Source: Nonomuraea wenchangensis (GTDB lineage: Bacteria > Actinomycetota > Actinomycetes > Streptosporangiales > Streptosporangiaceae). Taken from it: a stretch of DNA of 64,000 nucleotides. Made by a program: the position numbers and the translations under genes. Position 1 is the stretch's first letter; each line of letters starts with the position of its first letter. The stretch lies in assembly GCF_900111685.1 (NCBI RefSeq), contig NZ_FOHX01000008.1, positions 1-64,000 on the forward strand, written 5' to 3'. Shown here piece after piece: positions 51,077 through 59,457 of this stretch. The notes beneath the pieces were generated by a model that saw only the letters and a program-made list of their open reading frames with translations, ran no database searches and was not told the DNA's origin.

Positions 51077-51190
51077 CACCACGCCCCCAGCGTAGGAGCG
51101 CACCCCGCACTCGCCGGCCGGGTTCGCACTCGGCGTACCGCCATACGAGTCCGCCTTTCCCTCAGGGCGAAGCCGTTCGTCGGCCGCGTG

Positions 51191-51982
51191 CTAGGTGAGC
51201 TCCAACCCGCCGTCGACGGTGAGGATCTGACCGGTCAGCCAGGTCGCGGCGGGATCGGCCAGGCGCAGGATCCACGTGGCCACCTCGTCGGGTTCGCCGC
51301 GGCGGCCGAGCGGGATGCGCGCGGCCTCGTCGAGCTTGATCTGCGCAACGACGGTCTCGGGCAGACCGGCGGCGGCCAGAGCCTGGCTTTCGGTGGGGCC
51401 GGGCGCCAGGGCGTTGACGCGGATGCCCTCACCGGCCAGTTCCAGGGCCCAGCTGCGCGTGAGCTGTTCGAGGGCGGCCTTGGAGGCGGCGTAATGGGCG
51501 GCGCCGGGCAGCGGACGGTGACCGTAGGTGCTGGAAACGTTGACGATCGTGCCGCGTCTCACCCGCAGGTACGGCAGAGCCGCCCCGGCGAGCAGGCTGG
51601 GCGCGGTGACGTTGAGGGCGAACAGGTCGGCGATGCCGTCAGCGGTGACCTCGCCCAGCGGCATCACCTTGGTGGCGCCCGCGTTGTTGACCAGCACGTC
51701 CACCCCGCCCCACAAGCTGATCGCGGCGTCGATCACGCCCTGAGGCGCGTACGAATCGCGCAGGTCGGCGGCGTGCACGGCGATCCGCGGATGGCCGGCG
51801 GCGGTCTCCTCCAGCGATCGGCCGCGGCGGGCGACGCCGAGCACATGAGATCCGGCGCGGGCGAAGGCGCGGGCCGCAGCACGGCCGATGCCCGACCCGG
51901 CGCCGGTGACGATGACCACCTTGCCGGTGAAGTCCGCGTCGAGGTGTTCCTTGAGATCCGTGTGCGGCCGATCGTGCACCAC
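51191..51982 (-). CDS. Short-chain dehydrogenase/reductase
   Basis: A 263-residue classical SDR. TGAGSGIGRAAARAF is the cofactor loop (about 22-36), NNAGA the structural motif, VSSTYGHRP and YAASK (Tyr/Lys) the catalytic residues, and LAPGPTES the late motif. It uses NAD(P)H on an alcohol or ketone. Two adjacent GTG codons at 51982 and 51979 are candidate starts. It diverges from an ArsR gene 52 nt away, with dyad sequence in the gap, so it is probably controlled by that regulator. Confidence 0.9.
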   Translation of the reverse strand: MVHDRPHTDLKEHLDADFTGKVVIVTGAGSGIGRAAARAFARAGSHVLGVARRGRSLEETAAGHPRIAVHAADLRDSYAPQGVIDAAISLWGGVDVLVNNAGATKVMPLGEVTADGIADLFALNVTAPSLLAGAALPYLRVRRGTIVNVSSTYGHRPLPGAAHYAASKAALEQLTRSWALELAGEGIRVNALAPGPTESQALAAAGLPETVVAQIKLDEAARIPLGRRGEPDEVATWILRLADPAATWLTGQILTVDGGLELT

Positions 51983-51991
51983 GCCCCCTAT

Positions 51992-52016
51992 GTTCGTTGT
52001 TCGTGAAACATCGAAC
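51992..52016. promoter_or_regulatory. Candidate ArsR operator between SDR and arsR genes
   Basis: GTTCG at 51999-52003 pairs with CGAAC at 52012-52016 around TGAAACAT, and a further GTTCG half-site lies at 51992-51996, 7 bp upstream. The gap is only about 50 bp and holds the starts of both divergent genes, so a dimer here could control both. Binding by the adjacent ArsR protein is inferred. Confidence 0.5.
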
Positions 52017-52034
52017 AAGGTAGCATGGGTGATC

Positions 52035-52388
52035 GTGAAGCAAGCAAGCCATCCCAGCCCCGAGGAGATGACACTCGTCACGGTGATGGGCGCACTCAGC
52101 GACCCGATCCGCGTCGGACTAGTACGCATACTGGCCGACGGCCGCGAACGAGGCTGGGGCGAACTCCGCGCACCCATCGCCAAATCGACACTCAGCCACC
52201 ACCTACGCGTCCTACGCGACGCCGGCCTCACCCGAACCCGCCAGGAAGGCACCCGCTGCTTCGTCGAACTACGCCACCACGACCTGAACGCCCGCTTCCC
52301 CGGACTCCTGGACGCAGTGCTGGAAGCGGCCCACAACGACGACGTCGGCGCCCACGTCACAGTAGCCGGCGACCCACAACCCACCTGA
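52035..52388 (+). CDS. ArsR-family transcriptional regulator
   Basis: A 117-residue winged-helix protein. SPEEMTLVTVMGALSDPIRVGLVRILADG is the first helix pair, APIAKSTLSHHLRVLRDAGL the recognition helix, and TRTRQEGTRCFVELR the wing. No metal-site cysteines. The start is GTG 52035 or GTG 52029; the long frame upstream is antisense to the SDR gene and not coding-like. It probably represses itself and the divergent SDR. Confidence 0.87.
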   Translation: MKQASHPSPEEMTLVTVMGALSDPIRVGLVRILADGRERGWGELRAPIAKSTLSHHLRVLRDAGLTRTRQEGTRCFVELRHHDLNARFPGLLDAVLEAAHNDDVGAHVTVAGDPQPT

Positions 52389-52461
52389 ACCACACCGCAC
52401 CACCGCGACCATCATCACCTCGTAAGAAGTGACGCAGCCGAGCACATCTACGGTGGTCGGC

Positions 52462-53043
52462 ATGAGCAACCTGCGAAGCGCGGCCGCCGCCATGATGACG
52501 CTCACCCTGCTGACCGCCGCATGCGGCACCACAACCCGCGACGAGCCGGAACACGCGGCCACGGACACCTCCGTGTCCACGGCAACCCCGCCGACCTCAC
52601 CCAACGGCAGGACCGAGGAGACAGGCAAGGCCACCACGCCCGCCGCACTGCGCTTCACCGCCCAGACACTGGACGGCAAAACCTTCCAGGGGGAAAGCCT
52701 CGCCGGCAAGCCCATCGCCTTCTGGTTCTGGGCACCCTGGTGCCCCACATGCCTCTCCGACGCACCCGCCGTCAAAGCAGCGGCCACCCAGCACAAAGAC
52801 GTCACCTTCATCGGCATCGCCGGCCTGGACACCGAGGCCGCGATGAAGGAATTCGTCCAGCGCACGGACACCAGTGATCTCGTCCACCTGTCCGACACCA
52901 AAGGCGCCGTCTGGACGAAACTCGGAGTCAGCCAACAGTCCACCTTCGTCTTCATGAAACCGGACGGCTCACTCCAAAAGGCATCCGGACCACTCGGCCA
53001 GGACGGGCTGGAGAAACACCTTCGCACACTGACCACCCAGTAG
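52462..53043 (+). CDS. TlpA/thioredoxin-like redox lipoprotein
   Basis: A 193-residue exported thioredoxin-fold protein. Lipobox LLTAAC at about 19-24, a Thr/Ser/Pro-rich linker to 65, then the domain with FWFWAPWCPTC, the active-site C-x2-C, and QQSTFVFMKPDGS with the cis-Pro position replaced by Ser-Thr. It should act outside the membrane to reduce disulfides or pass electrons. The CcdA gene follows after 5 nt and would supply electrons across the membrane. Similar pairs occur in actinobacterial cytochrome c or cell-wall redox systems. Confidence 0.9.
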   Translation: MSNLRSAAAAMMTLTLLTAACGTTTRDEPEHAATDTSVSTATPPTSPNGRTEETGKATTPAALRFTAQTLDGKTFQGESLAGKPIAFWFWAPWCPTCLSDAPAVKAAATQHKDVTFIGIAGLDTEAAMKEFVQRTDTSDLVHLSDTKGAVWTKLGVSQQSTFVFMKPDGSLQKASGPLGQDGLEKHLRTLTTQ

Positions 53044-53048
53044 ACGCC

Positions 53049-53897
53049 GTGACCACCCTCACCCAGACGCCCCTGGCCCTGGCGCTCACCGCCGGCATGG
53101 TGGCCGCCTTCAACCCATGCGGCTTCGCCATGCTCCCGGCCTACCTCACCCTCCTCATCAACGACAAGCAGACCCGTCCCATCCGCCGGGCACTCGTCCT
53201 GGCAGCCGCGATGACCGCCGGATTCGTCACCGTCTTCGGCCTGTTCGGACTGGTCGTGACCATACTGGCGGTATCGGCAGGCAGCCACCTGCCATGGGCG
53301 ACCCTGGCCATCGGCGCAATCCTGGTCGCACTGGGCCTGTGGTTGCTGTCCGGCCGCGAGATCATGCTGCGCCTCCCAGGGCTCGCCACCGGCCGCCCCA
53401 CCACCTCACCACTGTCCCTGTACGGCTACGGCCTGTCGTACGCCGTCGCCTCCCTGTCATGCACAGCCGGACCGTTCCTGGCCGTCACCTCGGCCGCACT
53501 GTCCGGACAAGGAATCGGTGGCGGGGCCGCGGCCTTCACCGCGTACGCGCTGGGCATGGGCCTGATCATCGCCATCCTGTCGCTGGCGGTCGCGCTGGCC
53601 CGCGCCGCCGTCGTGACCCGGCTACGGCGACTGCTCCCATACGTCTCCAGAGCCAGCGGCGCCCTGCTCACCCTCGCAGGCCTGTACGTGCTGTATTACG
53701 GCTGGTACGAACTACGCGTCTTCGCCGGCCAGAACGCCGACGACCCGATCGTGGGCACCGTGACCACAGCACAGACCACCATCGCCGGCTGGGTGACCGA
53801 ACTCGGCCCAGGACGGCTCGCCCTCGCGCTCGCCCTTCTGCTCGCCCTCGCGACGCTCATCCTGCGCACGGCACGCCGCCGCGACCCAGCCCGCTGA
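53049..53897 (+). CDS. ccdA: CcdA/DsbD-type transmembrane thiol-disulfide carrier
   Basis: A 282-residue membrane protein with at least six helices. The two redox cysteines lie in FNPCGFAMLPAYL (helix 1) and SLSCTAGPFLAV (helix 4), the conserved positions for shuttling electrons from cytoplasmic thioredoxin to an outside partner. A seventh helix is near the C-terminus (LALALALLLALATLIL). GTG start, 5 nt after the thioredoxin-like lipoprotein, which is its likely partner. Confidence 0.9.
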   Translation: MTTLTQTPLALALTAGMVAAFNPCGFAMLPAYLTLLINDKQTRPIRRALVLAAAMTAGFVTVFGLFGLVVTILAVSAGSHLPWATLAIGAILVALGLWLLSGREIMLRLPGLATGRPTTSPLSLYGYGLSYAVASLSCTAGPFLAVTSAALSGQGIGGGAAAFTAYALGMGLIIAILSLAVALARAAVVTRLRRLLPYVSRASGALLTLAGLYVLYYGWYELRVFAGQNADDPIVGTVTTAQTTIAGWVTELGPGRLALALALLLALATLILRTARRRDPAR

Positions 53898-53996
53898 ACG
53901 ACTGGACTCTCCCCACACAGTGAGACCCCATGCTGAGGACTCCAACCCGGGCAACCATCCCCGCCCGGCCAGCCGACGATCCCCCAGAAGGGACCC

Positions 53997-54512
53997 ATGA
54001 CACCGCAACTGGTCCACCACGACCCCACCACCTGCCTCAACGTCACCGGCATGGGCGAACCCGGCGGCACCGAACACCTCTCGGCCATCCGAGCCCTCCA
54101 CGCCGTCGCCGCCGCCATGGGCGGCCCAGCCGGCCCCCTCGAAGGCCGTTGGTGGGTGGAGGACACCACCCTGCCGCCACTGGAAGTGCCCCGCGACCAG
54201 TGGCGATGGCATCTACTGCTGCCCCTGCCCGACGTACCCGAACCCGGAACGGTCGAGGCGGCGCGCGAGCAGGCCCGCGCGTCCGGCGCCGCCGTCGACC
54301 GCGTCCAGGTGGTCGTCTTCACCGAGGGCGAGTGCGTGGAGCTGCTCCACGAAGGGCCCTACAGCGAGGAGAAGGTGTCGCTCGACGTGATGGACGCCTT
54401 CATGGCCGAGCACGGCCTGGTACGCAACGGCCTGCACCACGAGATCTATCTGACCGACTTCACCGACCCTGAGCCCAAGACTCTGCTCAGGCAGCCGGTT
54501 GCGCGACGATAA
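53997..54512 (+). CDS. GyrI-like small-molecule-binding protein
   Basis: A 171-residue protein that resembles the GyrI-like / AraC-effector-binding family. It starts TPQLVHHDPTTCLNVTGMGEPG, has RWHLLLPLPDVPEP, and ends with ELLHEGPYSEEKVSLDVMDAFMAEHGLVRNGLHHEIYLTD, which is the typical PYSE ... EIYL pattern of this fold. Stand-alone members bind or hydrolyse small electrophiles; role here is unknown. AGAAGGG lies 5 nt before the ATG. Confidence 0.8.
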   Translation: MTPQLVHHDPTTCLNVTGMGEPGGTEHLSAIRALHAVAAAMGGPAGPLEGRWWVEDTTLPPLEVPRDQWRWHLLLPLPDVPEPGTVEAAREQARASGAAVDRVQVVVFTEGECVELLHEGPYSEEKVSLDVMDAFMAEHGLVRNGLHHEIYLTDFTDPEPKTLLRQPVARR

Positions 54513-54535
54513 GCCCTTCTTCTTGTTGAATGTGC

Positions 54536-54550
54536 ACGGGCGAAGCCCGT
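54536..54550 (+). terminator. Short hairpin after the GyrI-like gene
   Basis: ACGGGC-GAA-GCCCGT is a perfect 6-bp stem with a 3-nt loop, 24 nt after the stop, in an unusually AT-rich 80-nt gap that continues with several T runs (TTTAGGTTTTTG). It fits a small intrinsic terminator for this gene, shared with the convergent XRE gene. Confidence 0.55.
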
Positions 54551-54591
54551 TCCATTGTTGATCTTTAGGTTTTTGTACGGCCCCGACGCCT

Positions 54592-55437
54592 TTACATTGT
54601 AGATTCATAAGGAGTCGTCCAGTCGGCGAGCAGGCGCAGGGCCTGCTCGGTCGATGAGCCCGGCTCCACGTTGTACACGCACAACGTCTGGTCGGGGTCC
54701 CCCGGAGGCTGCAGGGACTCGTACGAGAAGTGCAGCTCCCCGACCAGCGGATGATGGTAGTGCTTGGAGCCGTGCGTGCGCCGCAGCACCCGATGGTCGT
54801 TCCACCAGGCGCTGAACTCCGGGCAGCGCAACGTCAGCTCCCCCACGAGGTCGGCGAGCCGGCGGTCCCCGGGGTAACGGCCGGCTTCGAGCCGCAGCAT
54901 GGCGACGGTCTCGGCGGCGATGCGCTCCCAGTCCCCCGTACGCTCCCGGGCGGCGGGATCCAGCAGGTAGTAACGGGCGAGATTCCGCTGCGGGACCGGC
55001 AGGGCGTCGAAGTCCGTCAGGACGGTCCGGGCCAGGCGGTTGGCGGCCAGAATGTCCGTACGCCGCCCCACGATGAACGCGGGCACATGGTCGAGCGTCC
55101 GCAACATCAGGTGAAGCCCAGGCCGGACGCGCTGCGGGCTGACCGGCGCCCGCCGGGCCGGCCGGGTGAGCAGGTCGCTGAGGTGCTCACGCTCGGCGAG
55201 GTCGAGTTCGAGCACCCGCGCGAGCGCCTCGACGACCTCGGGCGACGGGTTGCCCGCGCGGCCCTGTTCGAGGCGCGTGTAGTACTCGGTGCTGACCCCG
55301 GCCAGCCGGGCGACCTCGTCGCGGCGCAGCCCGGGCACCCGCCGGGCCCGGCCGTCGGCGGGGAGCCCCGTCCGGTCGGGAGTGATCCGGGCACGTCGGG
55401 AGCGCAGGAAGTCGGCGAGCTCGCGGCTACGGTCCAT
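54592..55437 (-). CDS. XRE-family regulator with MmyB-like ligand domain
   Basis: A 281-residue protein. The helix-turn-helix is at about 35-65 (LRRDEVARLAGVSTEYYTRLEQGR), followed by the MmyB-like ligand-binding (PAS-like) domain: GLHLMLRTLDHVPAFIVGRRTDILAANRLARTVL, ARYYLLDP, and FSAWWNDHRV ... KHYHHPLVGEL. Such regulators commonly sit divergent from a short-chain dehydrogenase they control, as here. ATG 55437 or 55446 are both possible; GGGAGG lies too near the former, so a leaderless start at 55446 cannot be excluded. Confidence 0.9.
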   Translation of the reverse strand: MDRSRELADFLRSRRARITPDRTGLPADGRARRVPGLRRDEVARLAGVSTEYYTRLEQGRAGNPSPEVVEALARVLELDLAEREHLSDLLTRPARRAPVSPQRVRPGLHLMLRTLDHVPAFIVGRRTDILAANRLARTVLTDFDALPVPQRNLARYYLLDPAARERTGDWERIAAETVAMLRLEAGRYPGDRRLADLVGELTLRCPEFSAWWNDHRVLRRTHGSKHYHHPLVGELHFSYESLQPPGDPDQTLCVYNVEPGSSTEQALRLLADWTTPYESTM

Positions 55438-55495
55438 GCCTCCCATTGTCGCCGGACGGCGACCGGCGGACCGCGCCGCGGGTGGCCCTGTCAGT

Positions 55496-55518
55496 ACCTG
55501 CCTCCCGGGAACCTGCCT
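55496..55518. promoter_or_regulatory. Direct repeat in XRE/SDR divergent promoter
   Basis: ACCTGCCT occurs twice (55496-55503 and 55511-55518), 15 bp apart, flanked by CAGT and GTCAG. It lies midway between the divergent starts and is a candidate binding site for the XRE regulator. The period does not match whole helical turns, so this is tentative. Confidence 0.3.
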
Positions 55519-55615
55519 GGTCAGGGCGCGTCCGAGCCCTCTGGCGAGGGGTCACGGGGTGGTGTGCTGAAGAGGCGGCACTCCCGCACAGGAACCCGGA
55601 AAGGACGCACCTCTC

Positions 55616-56392
55616 ATGACCACGCACACCTTCGCCCGTCCCCTCGCCGGCCGCGTCGCGGTCGTCACCGGAGCCTCCAGCGGCATCGGCGAGGCCACCG
55701 CCGAGCACCTGGCCGAGCTCGGCGCGCACGTCGTCGCCCTGGCCCGGCGCGCGGAGCGCCTGGACGCCCTGGTCGCCCGCGTCACGCGGGCCGGCGGCCG
55801 AGCCCTGGCCCTCGCCGCCGACGTGACCGACGAGGCGGCCGTGCGCGCGGCCGCCGAGCGCGTCGCGAACGAGCTCGGCGGCGCCGACCTGCTGTTCAAC
55901 AACGCGGGCGTCATGCTGCCCGCCCCCGTGGAGGAGCTGGCGACCGACCAGTGGCGGCACCAGATCGACCTCAACATCACGGGACTGATGAACGCCATCG
56001 GGGCGTTCGTCCCCCAACTGGTCAAGACGGCCGCCGAACGCGGAGTCGCCGACCTGGTCAACACCTCGTCGATCGCGGCGCAGAACATCTTCCCGAACTT
56101 CGCCGTGTACTCGGCGACCAAGGCGTACGTCACCCACCTGTCCCGGCACCTGCGGACCGAGCTGGGGCCGAAGAACGTCAGGGTGTCGGCGGTCGAGCCC
56201 GGCATCGTCGGCACCGAGCTGCAGGACCACGTCACCGACGAAGGGGCGCTGGCCTGGCTGGAGGGGTCGAAGCAGGCGATGGAGTGGCTGACGCCGCAAG
56301 ACGTCGCGCATGCGATCGGGTTCCTCGCGAGCCTGCCGCCCCGGGCGAACCTCCAGCAGGTCACCATCATGCCGACCGGCCAGGCGAGCTGA
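55616..56392 (+). CDS. Short-chain dehydrogenase/reductase
   Basis: A 258-residue classical SDR. Cofactor loop TGASSGIGEATAEHL (18-32), NNAGVML, catalytic Ser in NTSSIAAQN and YSATK (Tyr/Lys), then VEPGIVGTEL. GAAAGGA lies about 9 nt before the ATG. Gene pair with the divergent XRE regulator is very common in actinomycetes. Substrate unknown. A long perfect hairpin follows the stop. Confidence 0.92.
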   Translation: MTTHTFARPLAGRVAVVTGASSGIGEATAEHLAELGAHVVALARRAERLDALVARVTRAGGRALALAADVTDEAAVRAAAERVANELGGADLLFNNAGVMLPAPVEELATDQWRHQIDLNITGLMNAIGAFVPQLVKTAAERGVADLVNTSSIAAQNIFPNFAVYSATKAYVTHLSRHLRTELGPKNVRVSAVEPGIVGTELQDHVTDEGALAWLEGSKQAMEWLTPQDVAHAIGFLASLPPRANLQQVTIMPTGQAS

Positions 56393-56405
56393 CCCGGCGG
56401 CAAGG

Positions 56406-56458
56406 GCAGGGGCCGGCCGGGCCTTGAGGACCAGGGAAGAAGCCCGGCCGGCCCCTGC
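56406..56458 (+). terminator. 17-bp perfect-stem terminator after the SDR gene
   Basis: GCAGGGGCCGGCCGGGC at 56406-56422 pairs without mismatch with GCCCGGCCGGCCCCTGC at 56442-56458 across a 19-nt loop. It begins 13 nt after the stop codon. No T-run follows, as usual for GC-rich actinobacteria. Between convergent genes it could stop transcription from both sides. Confidence 0.85.
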
Positions 56459-56541
56459 GGGCGGGCGTTGACACCTCCCAGCGTCGCTCGTCACCCAGAG
56501 TGACGTCAAGGCAGGGTTATGTCACCCGCCGTCACGAAGCG

Positions 56542-57264
56542 TCACCGGACGCGGGCCAGGAACACGTACTCGCGGCCCGGCCGGTCCGGGGCGTCGCGGA
56601 CCTCCTCCACGACGTATCCGTGCGCGTCCAGGTCCTGCTCGACCTCCTCCCGCTCCCGGAACCGCAGCGTGGACTCCGACGTCAGCACCGCCCCGTCCGC
56701 GGCGAACACCCACGTCCCGCGGAAGGTGACCAGCGGGCCGCTGACGTCGAGCAGGTCGAACCACTGCTCGACCCGGCCCACGCCCTCGACGTCGGTCACG
56801 TGGTGGGACTCCGCGCGGTTCCACCCCAGCCACGCCCGGCGGGCCGGCACCCGTGTCTCGAACACCAGCCACCCGCCCGGCCGCAGCGCCCGGCGCACGC
56901 CGTCGAGGGTGGCGGCCCAGTCGTCCGGCTCGACGATGGCCTGGGCGACGTTCGCGGTCATCGTGGCCAGGTCCGCGGCCATCGGCGGCAGCGCGCGGGC
57001 GTCGCCGTGGATCCAGCGCACCCGCTCGGCGCCCGGCTTGGCGCGGGCGACGGCCAGCGACGCCCCCGCCGGGTCGACGCCCGTCACCTCCAGGCCGCGC
57101 CCGGCCAGCATCAGCGCGAACGTCCCGGTGCCGCAGCCGACGTCCAGCACGGTGCGCGCGCCCAGCTCGGCCGCGATCGCCGCGTAGACGTCGAGGTCAG
57201 AACGGTCGGGGTCGAGCGGGTCGTACACGGCGGCCAGCCGCGGGTCCTCGAACTCCTCTGCCAT
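56542..57264 (-). CDS. Class I SAM-dependent methyltransferase
   Basis: A 240-residue Rossmann-fold methyltransferase. TVLDVGCGTGTFALMLAGRGLEVTGVDPAG holds motif I and the acidic loop, GDARALPP is motif II, and LRPGGWLVFETR motif III. The C-terminal beta region (GTWVFAADGAVLTSESTLRF) is seen in small-molecule methyltransferases annotated as UbiE/COQ5-like. Substrate unknown. It diverges from the phosphate acetyltransferase gene with 93 nt between starts. Confidence 0.88.
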   Translation of the reverse strand: MAEEFEDPRLAAVYDPLDPDRSDLDVYAAIAAELGARTVLDVGCGTGTFALMLAGRGLEVTGVDPAGASLAVARAKPGAERVRWIHGDARALPPMAADLATMTANVAQAIVEPDDWAATLDGVRRALRPGGWLVFETRVPARRAWLGWNRAESHHVTDVEGVGRVEQWFDLLDVSGPLVTFRGTWVFAADGAVLTSESTLRFREREEVEQDLDAHGYVVEEVRDAPDRPGREYVFLARVR

Positions 57265-57323
57265 GCCGCGACCCTAGGCACAGCGCCGGATGCGCCGCCA
57301 CCGGATAAACGTCCGCCCGTGCA

Positions 57324-57340
57324 CCGGACCACCGGTCCGG
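57324..57340. promoter_or_regulatory. Inverted repeat before pta
   Basis: CCGGACC-ACC-GGTCCGG is a perfect 7-bp inverted repeat with a 3-nt spacer, 17 nt before the pta ATG and within the divergent methyltransferase/pta gap. Candidate operator; the protein that would bind is not encoded next to it. Confidence 0.4.
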
Positions 57341-57357
57341 CGGGACAGAATGGGCGC

Positions 57358-59457
57358 ATGACACGTGCGGTGTACGTCGCGGCGGGCGAGGCGGAGAGCA
57401 ACAAGGGCACGGTCGCCCTCGGCATGGTCGAGCTGCTGTCCCGGCAGGTGGGGGCGGTGGGCGTGTTCCGGCCGGTGGTGCGGGCCGGCCGCGAGGACAA
57501 CCTCATCAACACCGTACGCAGCCGCTTCCAGCTCGGCCTCCCCTACGACGCCTGCGCCGGGGTCACCTACGACGAGGTGCACGCCGACGCCGACCGCGCC
57601 GCCGGCGACATCGTGGCCCGCTACCGCGAGCTGGCCGGGCGCTGCGAGGCCGTGGTGGTCGTCGGCACCGACTACACCGACGTGGGCGCGCCGACCGAGT
57701 TCGAGTTCAACGCCCGGCTCGCCGCCGACCTGGGCACGCCCGTGCTCAACGTGGTCAGCGCCAGGAACCGCACCGCCGCCGAGGTGGCCGCCGCCGTGGA
57801 GCTGTCGACGCGGCAGCTCGTCCACCACCACGCCCGCGAACTCGCCGTCGTCGTCACCCGCGCGGACGAGCCGGCCGGGCTGCGCGACGCGCTGAAGCAC
57901 CCGACGCCCGTGTTCGTGCTGCCTGAGGCCCCGTCCCTGCGCGCCCCGACCGTCGCCGACCTGCTGCAGGCCTGCGACGGCCGGTTCTTCCTCGGCGATC
58001 GCGAAGGGCTCGGCCGCGAGGCGAGCGGGCTCACGGTGGGCGCGATGTCGCTGCCCAACATCCTCGACCGCTACATCGAGGGCACCGCGCTGATCATCCC
58101 GTCCGACCGGGCCGCCGCGCTGCTGCCCGGCCTGATCGCCGCCCACACCTCGCCGGGCTTCCCCTCCCTGTCCGCGGTGATCATGACCGGGGGCACGGAG
58201 CTGCCCGCCCCGGTCGAGCGCCTGCTGCGCGGCATGGTCATCCCCCTGCCGGTGATCGCCACCGACCACGACACGTTCGACACCGCGACCCGCCTGTCGG
58301 CCGTCGAGGGCCGCTTCACGCCCGCCGCCGCGGGGAAGATCGACACGGCGCTGCGGCTGTTCGCCGAGCACGTGGACGGCCAGGTGCTGCTGGACCGGCT
58401 GGCCATCGCCAGGACCGACGTCGTCACGCCGCTCATGTTCGAGTACGAGCTGCTGGACCGGGCGCGGGCCCGCCGCCGCCGCATCGTGCTGCCCGAGGGC
58501 GAGGAGCCGCGCATCCTGCGCGCCGCCGAGGTGCTGCTGCGCCGCGGCGTGGCCGAGCTGACCCTGCTCGGCGACCGCGAGCGCATCGCGGCGCAGGCGG
58601 CCCAGCTCGGCCTGGACCTGGACGGGGCCGCCGTGATCAGCCCGTTCGACCCCGAGCTGCGCGAGCGTTTCGCCCGCGAGTACGCCGCACTCCGCGCCCA
58701 CAAGGGCGTCACCGTCGAACTGGCCCGCGACGCCGTCACCGACGTGTCCTACTTCGGCACGCTCATGGTGCACCTCGGCCTGGCCGACGGGATGGTGTCG
58801 GGGGCCGCGCACACCACGGCGCACACCATCCGGCCGGCGTTCGAGCTGCTGCGCCTCGGGCTGGTCTCCAGCGTGTTCTTCATGTGCCTGGCCGACCGGG
58901 TGCTGGTGTACGGCGACTGCGCGGTCAACCCCGACCCGGACGCGGCCCAGCTCGCCGACATCGCGATCGCCTCCGCCCGCACGGCCGCGCTGTTCGGGGT
59001 GGAGCCGCGGATCGCGATGTTGTCGTACTCGACGGGCGCCTCGGGCGCGGGCGCGGACGTCGACAAGGTGCGGGAGGCGACCGAGCTGGTGCGCAGCAGC
59101 CGCCCCGACCTGCCGGTGGAGGGCCCCATCCAGTACGACGCCGCCATCGATCCGGCCGTCGCCCACGCCAAGATGCCCGGCAGCGAGGTGGCCGGCCGCG
59201 CCACCGTCTTCGTGGTGCCCGACCTCAACACCGGCAACAACCTCTACAAGGCGGTGCAGCGCAGCGCCGGCGCGGTCGCGGTGGGACCGGTGCTGCAGAA
59301 CCTCCGCAAACCGGTCAACGACCTGTCCAGGGGCGCGACGGTCGCCGACATCGTCACCACCGTCGCCATCACGGCCGCACAGGTGCGCGACGACGTCCCC
59401 GCCGAGCCCGTGACGAGCGGCGCGGACGTGGCACTCTCCCCCGGTCCCGGCCGATGA
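57358..59457 (+). CDS. pta: Phosphate acetyltransferase
   Basis: A 699-residue long-form Pta, converting acetyl-CoA and phosphate to acetyl phosphate in the cytoplasm. The N-terminal P-loop-like domain (VYVAAGEAESNKGTVALGMVELL), a central DRTGG domain (about 215-330), and the C-terminal PTA_PTB catalytic domain (RIVLPEGEEPRILRAAEVLLRRGVAELTLLG; MVHLGLADGMVSGAAHTTA; FVVPDLNTGNNLYKAVQR) are all present. An acetate kinase gene usually follows; here a GNAT gene overlaps by 4 nt instead, which is unusual. Confidence 0.95.
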   Translation: MTRAVYVAAGEAESNKGTVALGMVELLSRQVGAVGVFRPVVRAGREDNLINTVRSRFQLGLPYDACAGVTYDEVHADADRAAGDIVARYRELAGRCEAVVVVGTDYTDVGAPTEFEFNARLAADLGTPVLNVVSARNRTAAEVAAAVELSTRQLVHHHARELAVVVTRADEPAGLRDALKHPTPVFVLPEAPSLRAPTVADLLQACDGRFFLGDREGLGREASGLTVGAMSLPNILDRYIEGTALIIPSDRAAALLPGLIAAHTSPGFPSLSAVIMTGGTELPAPVERLLRGMVIPLPVIATDHDTFDTATRLSAVEGRFTPAAAGKIDTALRLFAEHVDGQVLLDRLAIARTDVVTPLMFEYELLDRARARRRRIVLPEGEEPRILRAAEVLLRRGVAELTLLGDRERIAAQAAQLGLDLDGAAVISPFDPELRERFAREYAALRAHKGVTVELARDAVTDVSYFGTLMVHLGLADGMVSGAAHTTAHTIRPAFELLRLGLVSSVFFMCLADRVLVYGDCAVNPDPDAAQLADIAIASARTAALFGVEPRIAMLSYSTGASGAGADVDKVREATELVRSSRPDLPVEGPIQYDAAIDPAVAHAKMPGSEVAGRATVFVVPDLNTGNNLYKAVQRSAGAVAVGPVLQNLRKPVNDLSRGATVADIVTTVAITAAQVRDDVPAEPVTSGADVALSPGPGR

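Noticed and set aside
56500..57357. 285 extra codons before pta
   Set aside because: They are antisense to the methyltransferase gene. Pta homology begins at the ATG at 57358.
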